Assembly (NCBI GenBank): GCA_902786565.1
Contig: CADACW010000041.1
Span: 1 to 51,289, forward strand
Origin: an uncultured Prevotellaceae bacterium
GTDB lineage: Bacteria > Bacteroidota > Bacteroidia > Bacteroidales > Bacteroidaceae
Length of the DNA: 51,289 nucleotides
Direction: 5' to 3'
Position numbers and translations under genes: made by a program. Shown here one piece after another: positions 1 to 7,599 of this stretch (position 1 is its first letter; each line of letters starts with the position of its first letter). The notes beneath the pieces are model-generated. The model searched no databases, had not been told where the DNA came from, and worked only from the letters and a program-made list of their open reading frames with translations.

Positions 1-707
1 TGGATGCCCGCATCCCTGAGTTCGAGAAGAAACTGGCAGGCACAGAACACAGCGCCGTGTTCCACGCCATCATCGACATCCTCCGCGAGGACATCAAGGC
101 GTGCAAGCCCATCCGCTTCGATGGCAACGGCTACAGCGACGCATGGAAGGCAGAAGCCGCCAAGCGTGGACTGGACACAGAAACTTCCTGTCCCGTCATC
201 TTCGAGCGTTATCTCGACGAGGACAGCATCCGTATGTTCGAGAGTCTCGGTGTGATGACAAAGAAGGAACTGGAGGCTCGCAACGAAGTGAAGTGGGAAA
301 CCTACACCAAGAAGATTCAGATTGAAGCTCGTGTGTTAGGCGACCTCTCCATGAACCACATCATCCCCATTGCCACCAGCTATCAGAGCCAGCTCCTAAG
401 GAACGTTGAGCACATGTCGGGCGTATTCCCTAAAGAGAAGGCCAGCCAGCTGAATGCGCGCAACCTTAAGCTCATCGAGGAGATAGCAGAGCGCACAGCC
501 ACCATTGAAACACAGGTGGAGGAGCTTGTCGAGGCCCGCAAGGTTGCCAACAAGATTGCAGACGAGCACCAGAAAGCCATCGCCTACCACGACACCATCG
601 CCCCGATGTTCGACAAGATTCGCTACCAGATAGACAAGCTCGAACTCATTGTTGACGACGGCCTCTGGCCTCTGCCAAAGTATCGCGAACTGTTGTTCAT
701 CAGGTAA
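1..707 (+). CDS. glnN: Glutamine synthetase type III, C-terminal part (5' end outside window)
   Basis: The open frame runs in from the left edge (codons from base 3) to a TAA at 705-707, giving about 234 residues. Seen: a helical C-terminal region with MNHIIPIATSYQSQLLRN, a long charged helix, and an ending with DDGLWPLPKYRELLFIR. These match the C-terminal extension of GSIII (GlnN), the large glutamine synthetase typical of Bacteroidota. The family enzyme condenses glutamate and ammonia to glutamine using ATP in the cytoplasm and is usually about 730 residues, so roughly the last third is present. The ATP and glutamate-binding core lies outside the window. The gene is followed by a strong terminator, so it is probably the last gene of its transcript. 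Assignment is confident; the start and regulation cannot be seen. Confidence 0.9.
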   Translation, partial: DARIPEFEKKLAGTEHSAVFHAIIDILREDIKACKPIRFDGNGYSDAWKAEAAKRGLDTETSCPVIFERYLDEDSIRMFESLGVMTKKELEARNEVKWETYTKKIQIEARVLGDLSMNHIIPIATSYQSQLLRNVEHMSGVFPKEKASQLNARNLKLIEEIAERTATIETQVEELVEARKVANKIADEHQKAIAYHDTIAPMFDKIRYQIDKLELIVDDGLWPLPKYRELLFIR

Positions 708-729
708 GTCCAACACCTAACTTTATATC

Positions 730-760
730 AAAGGGAACCAAGCAAACTTGGTTCCCTTTT
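730..760 (+). terminator. Intrinsic terminator of glnN
   Basis: A perfect 12-bp stem (AAGGGAACCAAG, 731-742) with a CAAA loop is followed by its complement (747-758) merging into a T run. It sits 23 bp after the glnN stop. The next gene converges and ends at 776, so the hairpin may serve both strands, though the T tract only favours the plus strand. Confidence 0.9.
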
Positions 761-775
761 CTTACAGTCTGCTTA

Positions 776-1069
776 TCACGTCTTTTTTACATTCAGATAG
801 CTTTTCAGCGCTTTCACATAATCCTCAAAGGCTTTCAGCCCGACAGGCGTGATGCGGCAGAGGGTACAGGGCTTCTTGCCCTTGAAGGTCTTTTCTACCT
901 CGATGTAGCCTGCCGCCGACAGCTTGTCTATCTGCACACTCAGGTTGCCCGCCGTGGCGCCCGTCTGTTCCTTGATGTAGGGGAACTCGGCTTCCTCGGC
1001 ACTGATGAGCAGCGACATCACGGCCAGTCGCAGCTCGGCATGCAGCAGGGGGTCTAATGGCTTGAACAT
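776..1069 (-). CDS. Winged-helix transcriptional regulator (HTH_34/MarR-like)
   Basis: A 97-residue protein. Seen: a compact winged helix with an N-terminal helix (HAELRLAVMSLLI), a recognition region containing TGATAGNLSVQIDKLSAAGYI and a wing with KTFKGKKPCTLCRITPVG. This resembles the small HTH_34 winged-helix family in which the protein is a stand-alone DNA-binding domain acting as a dimer. Its ATG lies 3 bp after the stop of the upstream membrane-protein gene, so the two are one operon. Pairs of a small winged-helix protein and a multi-pass membrane protein are common in Bacteroidota; autoregulation of the pair is an inference. The ligand or signal is unknown. Confidence 0.8.
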   Translation of the reverse strand: MFKPLDPLLHAELRLAVMSLLISAEEAEFPYIKEQTGATAGNLSVQIDKLSAAGYIEVEKTFKGKKPCTLCRITPVGLKAFEDYVKALKSYLNVKKT

Positions 1070-1072
1070 GGG

Positions 1073-1753
1073 CTACGAGTTTTTTAGTTTCATGCCTGGG
1101 AGCATCAGGCCGATGAATGCTAAGACAGTGACGATGAGGGCAGGGATAATGCCGTGGGCTACGCCAACGTAGTGAGCATTGGTATAATAAACCAACCATC
1201 CGGCCAGTGTCTGCGTGACGTAGAACGACTCCCAGATGAAGCCACCTATTCCACCCACAATGCCGCACCACACCATCCAACGACTCTTCAATATGTAACC
1301 GTTAATGGTAATGGTCATGCCCATAAGCAGGAGCACGACACGAAGGGGGTGAATCGCCAGACGCAAATAGACTTCGGGCTGCTCGAAGTGTGCCATCAGC
1401 ATGTTATACAGGATGCCAAACACGAAGTATGCGAATACGAAGATACCAAACGTCTGCCAAGTCTTGTCGACCATCGAGCCGACCAGACTGGCAGGAACTT
1501 TCGGTTTTCCTCTCTTTGCATAGCGGTCGGCAGCGAAGATAATGACAGGCAGTAGGATGTACATCAGATACCAAGCCGTGTTGGACGTAAAATAGATGAG
1601 GATGCCTATAAGAATGGCCATCCCCATTGTGCATAGCCCTGCCACGTAGAGTGACAGTCCTGTGTCCTTAGCCACCACCTGGCGGCTACGCTCTATCTGC
1701 TCCGTGATAATCTCCAGACTGCGCTCGGCAGTCATGTTATTCTTTTCTTCCAT
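1073..1753 (-). CDS. Multi-pass membrane protein of unknown function, paired with winged-helix regulator
   Basis: A 226-residue protein. The N-terminus (about 35 residues, ERSLEIITEQIERSRQVV) is soluble and helical; it is followed by about six hydrophobic segments, for example LSLYVAGLCTMGMAILIGI, YLMYILLPVIIFAADR and VVLLLMGMTITINGYILK, with a short C-terminal tail (LPGMKLKNS). No catalytic motif or transporter signature was recognised. It is the first gene of a two-gene operon with the regulator at 776-1069, driven by a clear promoter at 1862-1893 with a leader of about 100 bases. The ATG at 1753 is preferred because the alternatives downstream would remove the conserved-looking N-terminal helix. 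Function unknown. Confidence 0.8.
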   Translation of the reverse strand: MEEKNNMTAERSLEIITEQIERSRQVVAKDTGLSLYVAGLCTMGMAILIGILIYFTSNTAWYLMYILLPVIIFAADRYAKRGKPKVPASLVGSMVDKTWQTFGIFVFAYFVFGILYNMLMAHFEQPEVYLRLAIHPLRVVLLLMGMTITINGYILKSRWMVWCGIVGGIGGFIWESFYVTQTLAGWLVYYTNAHYVGVAHGIIPALIVTVLAFIGLMLPGMKLKNS

Positions 1754-1861
1754 TGTTGTTTCATTTTTAAGTGATGTTCTACTTTTTGTTTACTGCTCTC
1801 TGGCCTCGTCCGCGCTCCTGCAGAAAGCACGTCTTCGGCCAATTGTGTCCGGTTCACGCTG

Positions 1862-1893
1862 CAAAGATAGACAAGTTTATGGTATAAACCAAA
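1862..1893 (-). promoter_or_regulatory. Bacteroidota-type promoter for the 1753-776 operon
   Basis: Read on the minus strand: TTTG (1890-1893), a 20-base spacer, then TATCTTTG (1862-1869). This matches the Bacteroidota consensus of a -33 TTTG and a -7 TAnnTTTG at 19-21 bases. Confidence 0.75.
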
Positions 1894-1939
1894 TAATTCC
1901 GTAAATATCTTGCCTTAGAAGCGAATATTTAACATTTAT

Positions 1940-2116
1940 TCAGTTTGTACTCGCGAGGCAGGAGTCCTCAGGTGCTTCAGATGGCTCACTTTCTGGATTT
2001 GCAGGGACTGCTTTGTCTTTGTTGCCACTGCATGATGACACTGCCACATGAGCGCCGCAAATAAGCGTGGCGGCAATCACCCATTGGGTCATTTTTATCA
2101 TGAGTGTACGTTTCAT
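1940..2116 (-). CDS. Small putative lipoprotein (58 aa)
   Basis: The frame is open from 2191, but the ATG at 2116 gives a normal lipoprotein leader: MKRTLMIKMTQWVIAATLI, then a short stretch to an SSC lipobox-like site, then a hydrophilic Glu/Pro/Ser-rich tail that ends in CLAST N. The start lies 4 bp after the stop of the DUF3667 gene, consistent with a third gene in that operon. The leader resembles that of the DUF3089 lipoprotein two genes upstream (both have W, then AA, then LICG before the Cys), so it may be a worn-down copy of such a gene or simply a short surface lipoprotein. No function can be assigned. Confidence 0.5.
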   Translation of the reverse strand: MKRTLMIKMTQWVIAATLICGAHVAVSSCSGNKDKAVPANPESEPSEAPEDSCLASTN

Positions 2117-2120
2117 GGAT

Positions 2121-3074
2121 TTATGAATTTGAAAGAGTCTCTTTATTCTTATTGCTTTGACAAGTGCGCTTGTTGATGAGATGAGTGACACAGAGCATGA
2201 CAGCCGTTAGCAAGATTAAGGCACCAATAATCATCAGGAAAGCATCAAAAGTATCGGCTATATCTTGTTCGTCATAAGAGCATAGGATTACTGTCACAAG
2301 CACTGCCGTCACCATTGCCAATTGTGACAGCATGACGACAACCAGTCGCCACAGCGTGCTCCACCAGCCATAGCCGAAGAACTGCCGGTAGGAGGCAAAC
2401 ATATAGACCATCCAAATCACGGTCTCGGCATGTCCGTTCCAATAGCCTACGAAGCACAGGAGGAGACTCAGAACGCTCAGGAACACTTGCAGGAAGAAGC
2501 CCTCCGGCAGCGTGTGCCGGGGGTAGCCTGGGGCAAAGCGGAACACCAGCCATGTGGGCAGTATGTATAAGGATTGGAACAAGAGCGTAGCCCAACTCTT
2601 CTGGGAATTGACCCATTCTACAATTGCATCAATTTTCTGAACGTCGAATTTAATCGGCAGGACCTCGTTCTCTACCTGAAAGACCGTTTCGAAAAGCACC
2701 ACGAAGAGACATACGAGGACCAGCGCCTTGACCGGAGGGAACGACACCTGCCGATGGCCGCTGACATAGTCGCGCACCAGATAGCCCGGACGACCAATCA
2801 ATTGCAAGAGCGTATAGGAGAGCGAGCGGGAGTCCAGCCCCCAGAGCAGTGTGATGTTCTCCCTGACGGAGTGCCACCCCACCCGACCTACCCCGGCACG
2901 CTGCCCACAGCGCGGACAGAAATTATCACGGAACTCCGTACCACAGTTATGACAATGCTGGACGATGTCCATATAGCGGTTGACATAATGAGGGCCTGCC
3001 TGTTGCCAGCGGCTGAAGCGTTGGAGACATCGTCTTAACTGCTCATTGTTCATAAGATTGATTCTATCGTCCAT
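2121..3074 (-). CDS. DUF3667 family membrane protein with zinc ribbon
   Basis: A 317-residue protein. Seen: an N-terminal four-cysteine zinc ribbon (CHNCG and CPRCG, Cys41, 44, 53 and 56), then the family-typical stretch (LDSRSLSYTLLQLIGRPGYLVRDY, shortened here) and SGHRQVSFPPVKALVLV, then about five transmembrane helices. This is the DUF3667 architecture, widespread in Bacteroidota, function unknown. The start at 3074 overlaps the end of the upstream DUF3089 gene by 11 bases; a second ATG at 3053 would avoid the overlap and is also possible. The overlap implies co-translation with the lipase-like protein, so a shared envelope role is an inference. Confidence 0.85.
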   Translation of the reverse strand: MDDRINLMNNEQLRRCLQRFSRWQQAGPHYVNRYMDIVQHCHNCGTEFRDNFCPRCGQRAGVGRVGWHSVRENITLLWGLDSRSLSYTLLQLIGRPGYLVRDYVSGHRQVSFPPVKALVLVCLFVVLFETVFQVENEVLPIKFDVQKIDAIVEWVNSQKSWATLLFQSLYILPTWLVFRFAPGYPRHTLPEGFFLQVFLSVLSLLLCFVGYWNGHAETVIWMVYMFASYRQFFGYGWWSTLWRLVVVMLSQLAMVTAVLVTVILCSYDEQDIADTFDAFLMIIGALILLTAVMLCVTHLINKRTCQSNKNKETLSNS

Positions 3075-4107
3075 TTAATCTTTGATAGGTCGCAATTCTT
3101 TTGGCTACGTTGTCCTTGATGTTGTTGTAGTAGAAGGTGTAGTCGCCGTTGTGGAAACTTTGCGGGCCAAAGAAGTCGGTCAAGGCAATGGGCTCTGAGT
3201 TGGCGTTTGTCACGACCACGCCACGTGCAGTGTTCACCTGCGCGTCAGCACCGATGTCGCCGATGCTGACCGTGCCTGCCTCCTCGTCTATGATGAGCGA
3301 CCCCTTGTTCTCGCTTGCAGGCGCATACGTGTCATCGAGTTTCCAGTTCAGCGGGTTGATGCTAATAGCGTTTGGCATCACCACTACATTCCTGGCATTT
3401 TGCTCGATGTTCTTTTTGCCCTCCGTATTCCAACTGACGATGACGCCCGTGTCGGTTTCGCCAGTGGCAAATTTCAAGTGTGGGTTGTCCCTCAGCCAGT
3501 CCTTCGTGATGGAGAAGCCGATCATGTACGAGGCGACCATGCGCTTGTAGTAGTCTGGATGCTCCTTGAAGTAGCCTTTCAAGACAAGGCTGTTGATGGC
3601 TGACCCTTGGCTGTGGCTTGCAATGATGAACGGACGTCCGTTGTTGCAGTTCTTGAAGTAGTAGTCAAGGGCGGCGGTTATGTCCTTGTAGGGTGTGCCA
3701 ACAAGTGCCGCACGCACATCCCCTGTTTTGTCGTAGGCACTTTTCATGGTCATTGCGCTGGCCTGCCGGTAGTATGGCATAAACAGGTTTGTGGATTCCT
3801 CGAATGCGCTCGCCATTATGATGTGGTCGTTCTTGGCACCCGCCACCATATCGGGATTGTCCAGCGGAGCGTAGTCGGGGTCGCCCTGGTTGCCCCCCAT
3901 GTACTCTGTAGGGTAGATGAAGAACGTGTCGAAGTCCTTGGTGATTTCTGGAATATTATACCAACAGGACTTTTGTGAATAGTCTGGCGCACCTGCTTCC
4001 TTAGAGTCTTTGGGTGCTGGGTTGTCATTACTGCTGCATGAATTTAATACCGTTGCCCCGCCGCAAATCAGGATGGCGGCCATCATCCATTTTCTAATTA
4101 TTCTCAT
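3064..4107 (-). CDS. DUF3089 alpha/beta-hydrolase-like lipoprotein
   Basis: The start is taken at the ATG at 4107, not the longer 4170 start, because it gives a clean lipoprotein leader (MRIIRKWMMAAILICG) with lipobox LNSC, Cys24. Mature protein: a DUF3089 signature FFIYPTEY near residues 62-69 and a nucleophile elbow SHSQG at 164-168 (probable nucleophile Ser166). DUF3089 proteins are alpha/beta-hydrolase-fold, lipase- or esterase-like; the substrate is unknown. About 347 residues, usual family size. It heads an operon with the DUF3667 gene (11-bp overlap) and the 58-residue lipoprotein. Upstream, TACCTTTG at 4143-4150 (minus strand) is a plausible -7 element, but the nearest TTTG is 24 bases further, so the promoter is only a weak call. 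Confidence 0.85.
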   Translation of the reverse strand: MRIIRKWMMAAILICGGATVLNSCSSNDNPAPKDSKEAGAPDYSQKSCWYNIPEITKDFDTFFIYPTEYMGGNQGDPDYAPLDNPDMVAGAKNDHIIMASAFEESTNLFMPYYRQASAMTMKSAYDKTGDVRAALVGTPYKDITAALDYYFKNCNNGRPFIIASHSQGSAINSLVLKGYFKEHPDYYKRMVASYMIGFSITKDWLRDNPHLKFATGETDTGVIVSWNTEGKKNIEQNARNVVVMPNAISINPLNWKLDDTYAPASENKGSLIIDEEAGTVSIGDIGADAQVNTARGVVVTNANSEPIALTDFFGPQSFHNGDYTFYYNNIKDNVAKRIATYQRLNGR

Positions 4108-4256
4108 ATAAAAAAGTTTAGGATATTGATTTATTTTGTTGGCAAAGGTAACAAATTCCCCCTGAACCATGAGCCAAAGCCCCTGAACAGAGTGGTGATT
4201 TTGTAGATTTTACTACTTTTTTTGAAATATTTGCCACTTGGTGAGGGCCTTGCCCT

Positions 4257-5341
4257 TCAACCTAAACTTTCGGAGGTGTCTGCATGCCCGCTTTCAATAT
4301 TCAATTTCAGCCTTTCACGCTCGGACTTCATCCATGCAGTCACTGACAGGCCTGTCTTACGCTTGAAGGCATCGCTGAAGGTGCGGTAGCTGTGGAAACC
4401 GCTCTCCTGGGCCAGTTGCCGAGCGGAGAAAGAGCGCTTGCCGCCGACAGCATCACCAATGTTTTCGTGGCATGCCAGCGAAAGCCCATTGTCGTCATCC
4501 ACAGCGTCGGAACTTGCAGCTTCTTTACTCTCTCTCTGCTGTGAGGAAATGCTGAGGTCACTCAATGTTTCCACCCGCCACAGGAGATAGCAAATCAGTA
4601 TGATGTTATTACAAAAAGACAACCTAAACAACGAAAACAACTTACTGCAAAAGCAAAGAAATAGTTGTTCAAGTTGTTTAGGTTGTCTTCAATTTTCTGC
4701 GGCCTGCGCACCTGAACAATGTATTTGTTAGCCAAATTGCCAATTTCAAATGCATAGATGCCGAACCCCAGCAGAATGACGGCCAGAACCACAAAGCTCT
4801 GCCATATCTCCTTGTGCTCCAAATCGGCATAGTTGTCGCGAAGCCAGCGCCCATACCTCCTGACCTCGCGTACCATATATAATATTAAGGCAATACCCAA
4901 CAAAAGCAAATAGGCATGAAACATCGGCAAAAGGGCTTCATGATGGGTGCCAAGGTTCAAGGCCAATATCACAACCAAAGGTGCTACCATCACGAAAGCA
5001 AGCCACAGCGGTCGGCTGCGGTCTTGCAGCATGGCGAGCAAGAGAACTATCGCCAAGGGAAAGGTAGACATGCAATCGAGCATTCCGCCAATATCATAGC
5101 ACAGCATCTTATCCTCGTTTGAGGTGAGATAAATGCCCGGCATATACCACAAGTGACTCAGAGTCATAGCAGTAAAGAAGACGCCCGTCCACCGCCGCAA
5201 GCGTATTGGCGATTTAATGTCTGGGGCAAAGGCATTGCCCCGGCGAAATAACAGATAGCAGCCGGCAACCAAATTCAAGGCCGCCACTATCGCATAAAGC
5301 ATCATATACGTAATATCTCCCTGAAACTCTTGCTCGTACAT
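4257..5341 (-). pseudogene. Broken membrane-bound AraC-type regulator, interrupted by a 98-bp repeat element
   Basis: Two frames must be joined. 5341-4595 encodes about seven hydrophobic segments (for example LYAIVAALNLVAGCYLLF and FHAYLLLLGIALILYMV), reading to ANKYIVQV. The sequence after the element, in the next frame, continues NNIILICYLLWRVETL and then a C-terminal AraC half-domain, ESGFHSYRTFSDAFKRKTGL to VTAWM. Between them lies the repeat element at 4611-4708. Its sister copy at 20786 is 99 bases, exactly 33 stop-free codons; this copy lacks one T in a homopolymer, which shifts the frame. The first helix-turn-helix expected in this family (about 50 residues) also seems to be missing, so a true pseudogene is more likely than a working phase switch. 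TAACTTTG at 5395-5402 may be its -7 element. Confidence 0.75.
4611..4708 (-). repeat. 99-bp hairpin repeat element, copy 1 (98 bp)
   Basis: Identical by eye to 20786-20884 on the opposite strand except for one missing T (four instead of five after AAGTTG). It holds a 17-bp inverted repeat AAGACAACCTAAACAAC / GTTGTTTAGGTTGTCTT around a 40-base loop. It interrupts the sensor gene between codons for YIVQV and NNIIL, and no flanking duplication is obvious. Confidence 0.85.
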
Positions 5342-5402
5342 TCTTGCCTCGTTTTAATGACTCGTATGATTTTGTTGATTGAACATTTCTGCTGCAAAGT
5401 TA

Positions 5403-5596
5403 CGAAATATTATCAAAACTATACCATTATGAGCCAAGTTTTCAACGAGGATGAGCATCAAGGCTTGCATCTAAGCCTTAGCCCCAAATAATGAGGTGAC
5501 CATAGACGGCCTGTTGGCGACATGGCCCGCCAAGTTTCGCCATTGCTCAACTCCTTAACTGGAATGTCATTTTTTTTCATCTTTCCCCAAAACAGC
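5403..5596. other. Intergenic stretch without a recognisable gene
   Basis: Between the broken sensor gene and palindrome array A. The part from about 5545, with the poly-A/T run and CTCAACTCC, is weakly related to the sequence flanking array B near 19185-19225 (inverted orientation). Otherwise nothing was recognised. Confidence 0.4.
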
Positions 5597-5703
5597 CCAA
5601 ATACCCCCCTCAGAGATAAGTGCCACTTATCTCGGAGATAAAAGGCACTTATCTCGGAGATAAGTGGCACTTATCTCTGAGTCCGCTTAGTCCTTATTTT
5701 GGG
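5597..5703 (-). repeat. Palindrome-array repeat, copy A
   Basis: Three 19-bp units at 5614-5632, 5636-5654 and 5658-5676, each separated by CGG (22-bp period). The outer units are perfect palindromes (AGATAAGTG, one base, CACTTATCT); the middle unit is a shorter imperfect palindrome. The reverse complement matches copy B at 19074-19181, including the flank AAAATAAGGACTAAGCGG and the G run followed by TATTTGG. Confidence 0.85.
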
Positions 5704-5718
5704 GGTGTAAATTATTTT

Positions 5719-5871
5719 CTAATTCCCACCTTGCTTGCGGATGTGGCCGTACTTGACCCACATGGAGAGGAAGACAGAATCTTTCGGCATCCTGCATTTA
5801 CGGTCATTACGGCAAAAGTTTATCCAAGGCCAACTGTCAACTGGTAGAGGAACTTTGCCGTGTTGCCAGGA
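5719..5871 (-). pseudogene. Possible 3' remnant of an unidentified gene
   Basis: A stop-free stretch of about 50 codons on the minus strand with no good start, ending at TAG (5719-5721). The last residues read PKDSVFLSMWVKYGHIRKQG. The composition looks coding and carries several Trp, Cys and His residues, but it begins directly after a stop and is abutted by array A. It is probably the tail of a decayed gene; the family was not recognised. Confidence 0.3.
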
Positions 5872-5889
5872 TTAAGAGCGGATTTTACC

Positions 5890-6162
5890 TCAGATTGGGA
5901 TGAGATTGCCAGCAGAACTGAGGGGCTTGTGATGCCAAACCTTCATTCCAAGCCAAGCTCCGACACTTCCTCCAAGTACAGCCAAACCTAATAATGTCGT
6001 CTCTCTGATACGCCTCTTGGACTTCTTGGCTTTCTTGCGTCCCGTTGGTAGCAAGCAATCTGAGGTTGAGCGCCGCTTGTCGATACCGTACACGAAGAAA
6101 GTGACCATGTTTATGACAACGAGACAGATAAGGACAACATGTAGGAGACTCTGTCCTTTCAT
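5890..6162 (-). CDS. DUF1294 membrane protein with an inserted repeat and an altered C-terminus
   Basis: A 90-residue protein. Seen: the family hallmark NMVTFFVYGIDKRRS, then RRIRETTLLGLAVLGGSVG and a second membrane segment ending GMKVWHHK. DUF1294 proteins are small two-helix membrane proteins of unknown function. Two oddities: between DKRRS and RRIRE there are extra residues (DCLLPTGRKKAKK) encoded by the 25-bp repeat at 6032-6056, and after HHK the usual hydrophobic ending is replaced by PLSSAGNLIPI. The ATG overlaps the TGA of the upstream esterase gene (ATGA), implying translational coupling. It is the last gene of a three-gene operon. It may still be functional but looks partly degraded. 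Confidence 0.75.
   Translation of the reverse strand: MKGQSLLHVVLICLVVINMVTFFVYGIDKRRSTSDCLLPTGRKKAKKSKRRIRETTLLGLAVLGGSVGAWLGMKVWHHKPLSSAGNLIPI
6032..6056 (-). repeat. 25-bp dispersed motif, copy 1
   Basis: 23 of 25 bases match 6952-6976, with weaker similarity continuing about 17 bases. It is an imperfect palindrome (CTTGC ... GCAAG). In the DUF1294 gene it is read as CLLPTGRK. Confidence 0.7.
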
Positions 6163-6761
6163 TTACTATCCAAATTGGTTTTTAGCAGTTTCTTAGCCAA
6201 AGGTACATACCAGTTGCGGACTTCATCTGCTGTCGGAGTATGACCTCCTGGAAAATGAAACGACTTGGTGTAATACTTCAAGAAGGTTGGTTCAAAGTGT
6301 GCCAACGTGTCCTTTTCACCGAACAATCCCCAAATTCGGTCTTTGAAGTCGGGATTGCAGTGGCTGAATTGAATAGCCTCCATTTCTGCAAACTCTTCAA
6401 TCAAGGTCTCATCAATGACAAAGTTCTGATTGCCGTCCCTTCGAGGCGATTTGTATTGATGTTCACCAATACGCTGTTTCAGAAACTCCGTCATCTGGAA
6501 GTGAGGATTACCGAGCAAAGCAGGAACACCCACGACGGGAGCCACCATCTGAGCATAGAAGGAACCGCAGCTATTGCCAATCAAGAGGTCAGGCTTCTCA
6601 CTGTCAATCAGTTCACGAATAAAACCGACAGCCTCTTTCGGGTGCATTGGCAAGTCAGGCGTGATAACATCCGCCTCACCCTCGAAAGCCTCTTTCAGTG
6701 CAACAGCTGGTACGCACTGGCCACTGGCATAGAAACCATGCAGGAACAGAATCTTCTTCAT
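6159..6761 (-). CDS. YqiA/UPF0227-like alpha/beta-hydrolase (esterase)
   Basis: A 200-residue protein. Seen: KKILFLHGF at the N-terminus, nucleophile elbow GNSCG (62-66, Ser64), an acidic position GLFGEKD (Asp151) and a catalytic-type histidine in GGHTPT (His174), in the order of an alpha/beta-hydrolase triad. Size and motifs fit the YqiA/YcfP esterase family, cytoplasmic, acting on short acyl esters in characterised members. No signal peptide. It is the middle gene of an operon: 1 bp after the stop of the 213-residue gene and overlapping the DUF1294 ATG. The natural substrate is unknown. Confidence 0.85.
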   Translation of the reverse strand: MKKILFLHGFYASGQCVPAVALKEAFEGEADVITPDLPMHPKEAVGFIRELIDSEKPDLLIGNSCGSFYAQMVAPVVGVPALLGNPHFQMTEFLKQRIGEHQYKSPRRDGNQNFVIDETLIEEFAEMEAIQFSHCNPDFKDRIWGLFGEKDTLAHFEPTFLKYYTKSFHFPGGHTPTADEVRNWYVPLAKKLLKTNLDSK

Positions 6762-6762
6762 C

Positions 6763-7404
6763 CTAATTCATCTTAGTCATGTGATAGCCCATCCTGTTCC
6801 GCTCGGCTTTGCCGCTTCGCTCGTCGAAGAACTGCATAGCGGCTCCAAACAAGTAAAGCTGATGCAGACAGGAAACATAAGCATTGAAAGCCTCCTTGGT
6901 TCCCGGCTCTATGTTCTGATGACGGAGTGCATTGTAGACACGGGAGGCACATTCTTGCGTCCCTTCGGTAGCAAGCGGCCAAAGGCCGAGCGCACCTACC
7001 AGTTTCTCCAACCCAGTATAGTCAACGCCTCTCAGCAACAGCACATCTTCACGGATATATTCATCCATGCTGTCATAGCCTCTCTTGTCTCTCATGTAGG
7101 CGTAGATATCTTCAATCTTCGAGTAGATTGTCCATTCCGTATCCCAAAACTTAGCGACGGCCATGCCAATATACATCATCCAACCGAGGGAAGCGGATGG
7201 GAAGTCGTTGAACTCCTTGATACCATCGGGAATATAGGCTTTCGCTATCTGTTCCCACTTCTCTTCAACATCGGGACACTCAGGCAGTCGAGCATCAATC
7301 TCCTTTATTGACTGAAGGAACTGGTGCAAATCCTGGTGTAGTTCTTGTTCAAACAAGCGGCTTTGTGGGCCGAGCGGCTCTGCAAATTGTTTCATAAGAA
7401 TCAT
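6763..7404 (-). CDS. Conserved-looking cytoplasmic protein of unknown function (213 aa)
   Basis: Mostly helical and acidic, without a signal peptide, membrane segment or recognised domain. Notable stretches are SLGWMMYIGMAVAKFWDTEW and VYNALRHQNIEPGTKEAFNA. The segment PLATEGTQE (about residues 142-150) is encoded by the 25-bp repeat at 6952-6976 and may be an insertion into the original protein. It is the first gene of an operon with the YqiA-like esterase and DUF1294 protein. A TAATTTTG at 7424-7431 fits a -7 element; its -33 partner is poor. A second ATG three codons in (ATGAAACAATTT) is an equally good start. Confidence 0.75.
   Translation of the reverse strand: MILMKQFAEPLGPQSRLFEQELHQDLHQFLQSIKEIDARLPECPDVEEKWEQIAKAYIPDGIKEFNDFPSASLGWMMYIGMAVAKFWDTEWTIYSKIEDIYAYMRDKRGYDSMDEYIREDVLLLRGVDYTGLEKLVGALGLWPLATEGTQECASRVYNALRHQNIEPGTKEAFNAYVSCLHQLYLFGAAMQFFDERSGKAERNRMGYHMTKMN
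6952..6976 (-). repeat. 25-bp dispersed motif, copy 2
   Basis: Matches 6032-6056 with two differences, but is read in a different frame (PLATEGTQE). Beyond the core, most differences between the copies are transitions, as expected for related sequences. Confidence 0.7.
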
Positions 7405-7599
7405 TCTTCTTTCTATCAGGGGACAAAATTACTCAATTTTCTTTAGAAGAAAGCGGTGAGCACCAGCTTTCATGCCAAAAATAACATACATTCACTTGCA
7501 AAATGACAGATTTAAGCCATTTTTTAGTAATTATGCGCCCGATTGGAACGCGGTCAACATGAAGACGGCTCAGACGTAAAACGACTCTGTTCACCGGTG

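Noticed and set aside
5458-5847. Two small frames beginning MPLISEI near copy A
   Set aside because: Their repeated start is simply the translated palindrome array and the frames point in opposite directions.
7405-7599. Possible regulatory RNA between the two minus-strand operons
   Set aside because: Only weak short inverted repeats and one -7-like element were seen; nothing supports an RNA gene.
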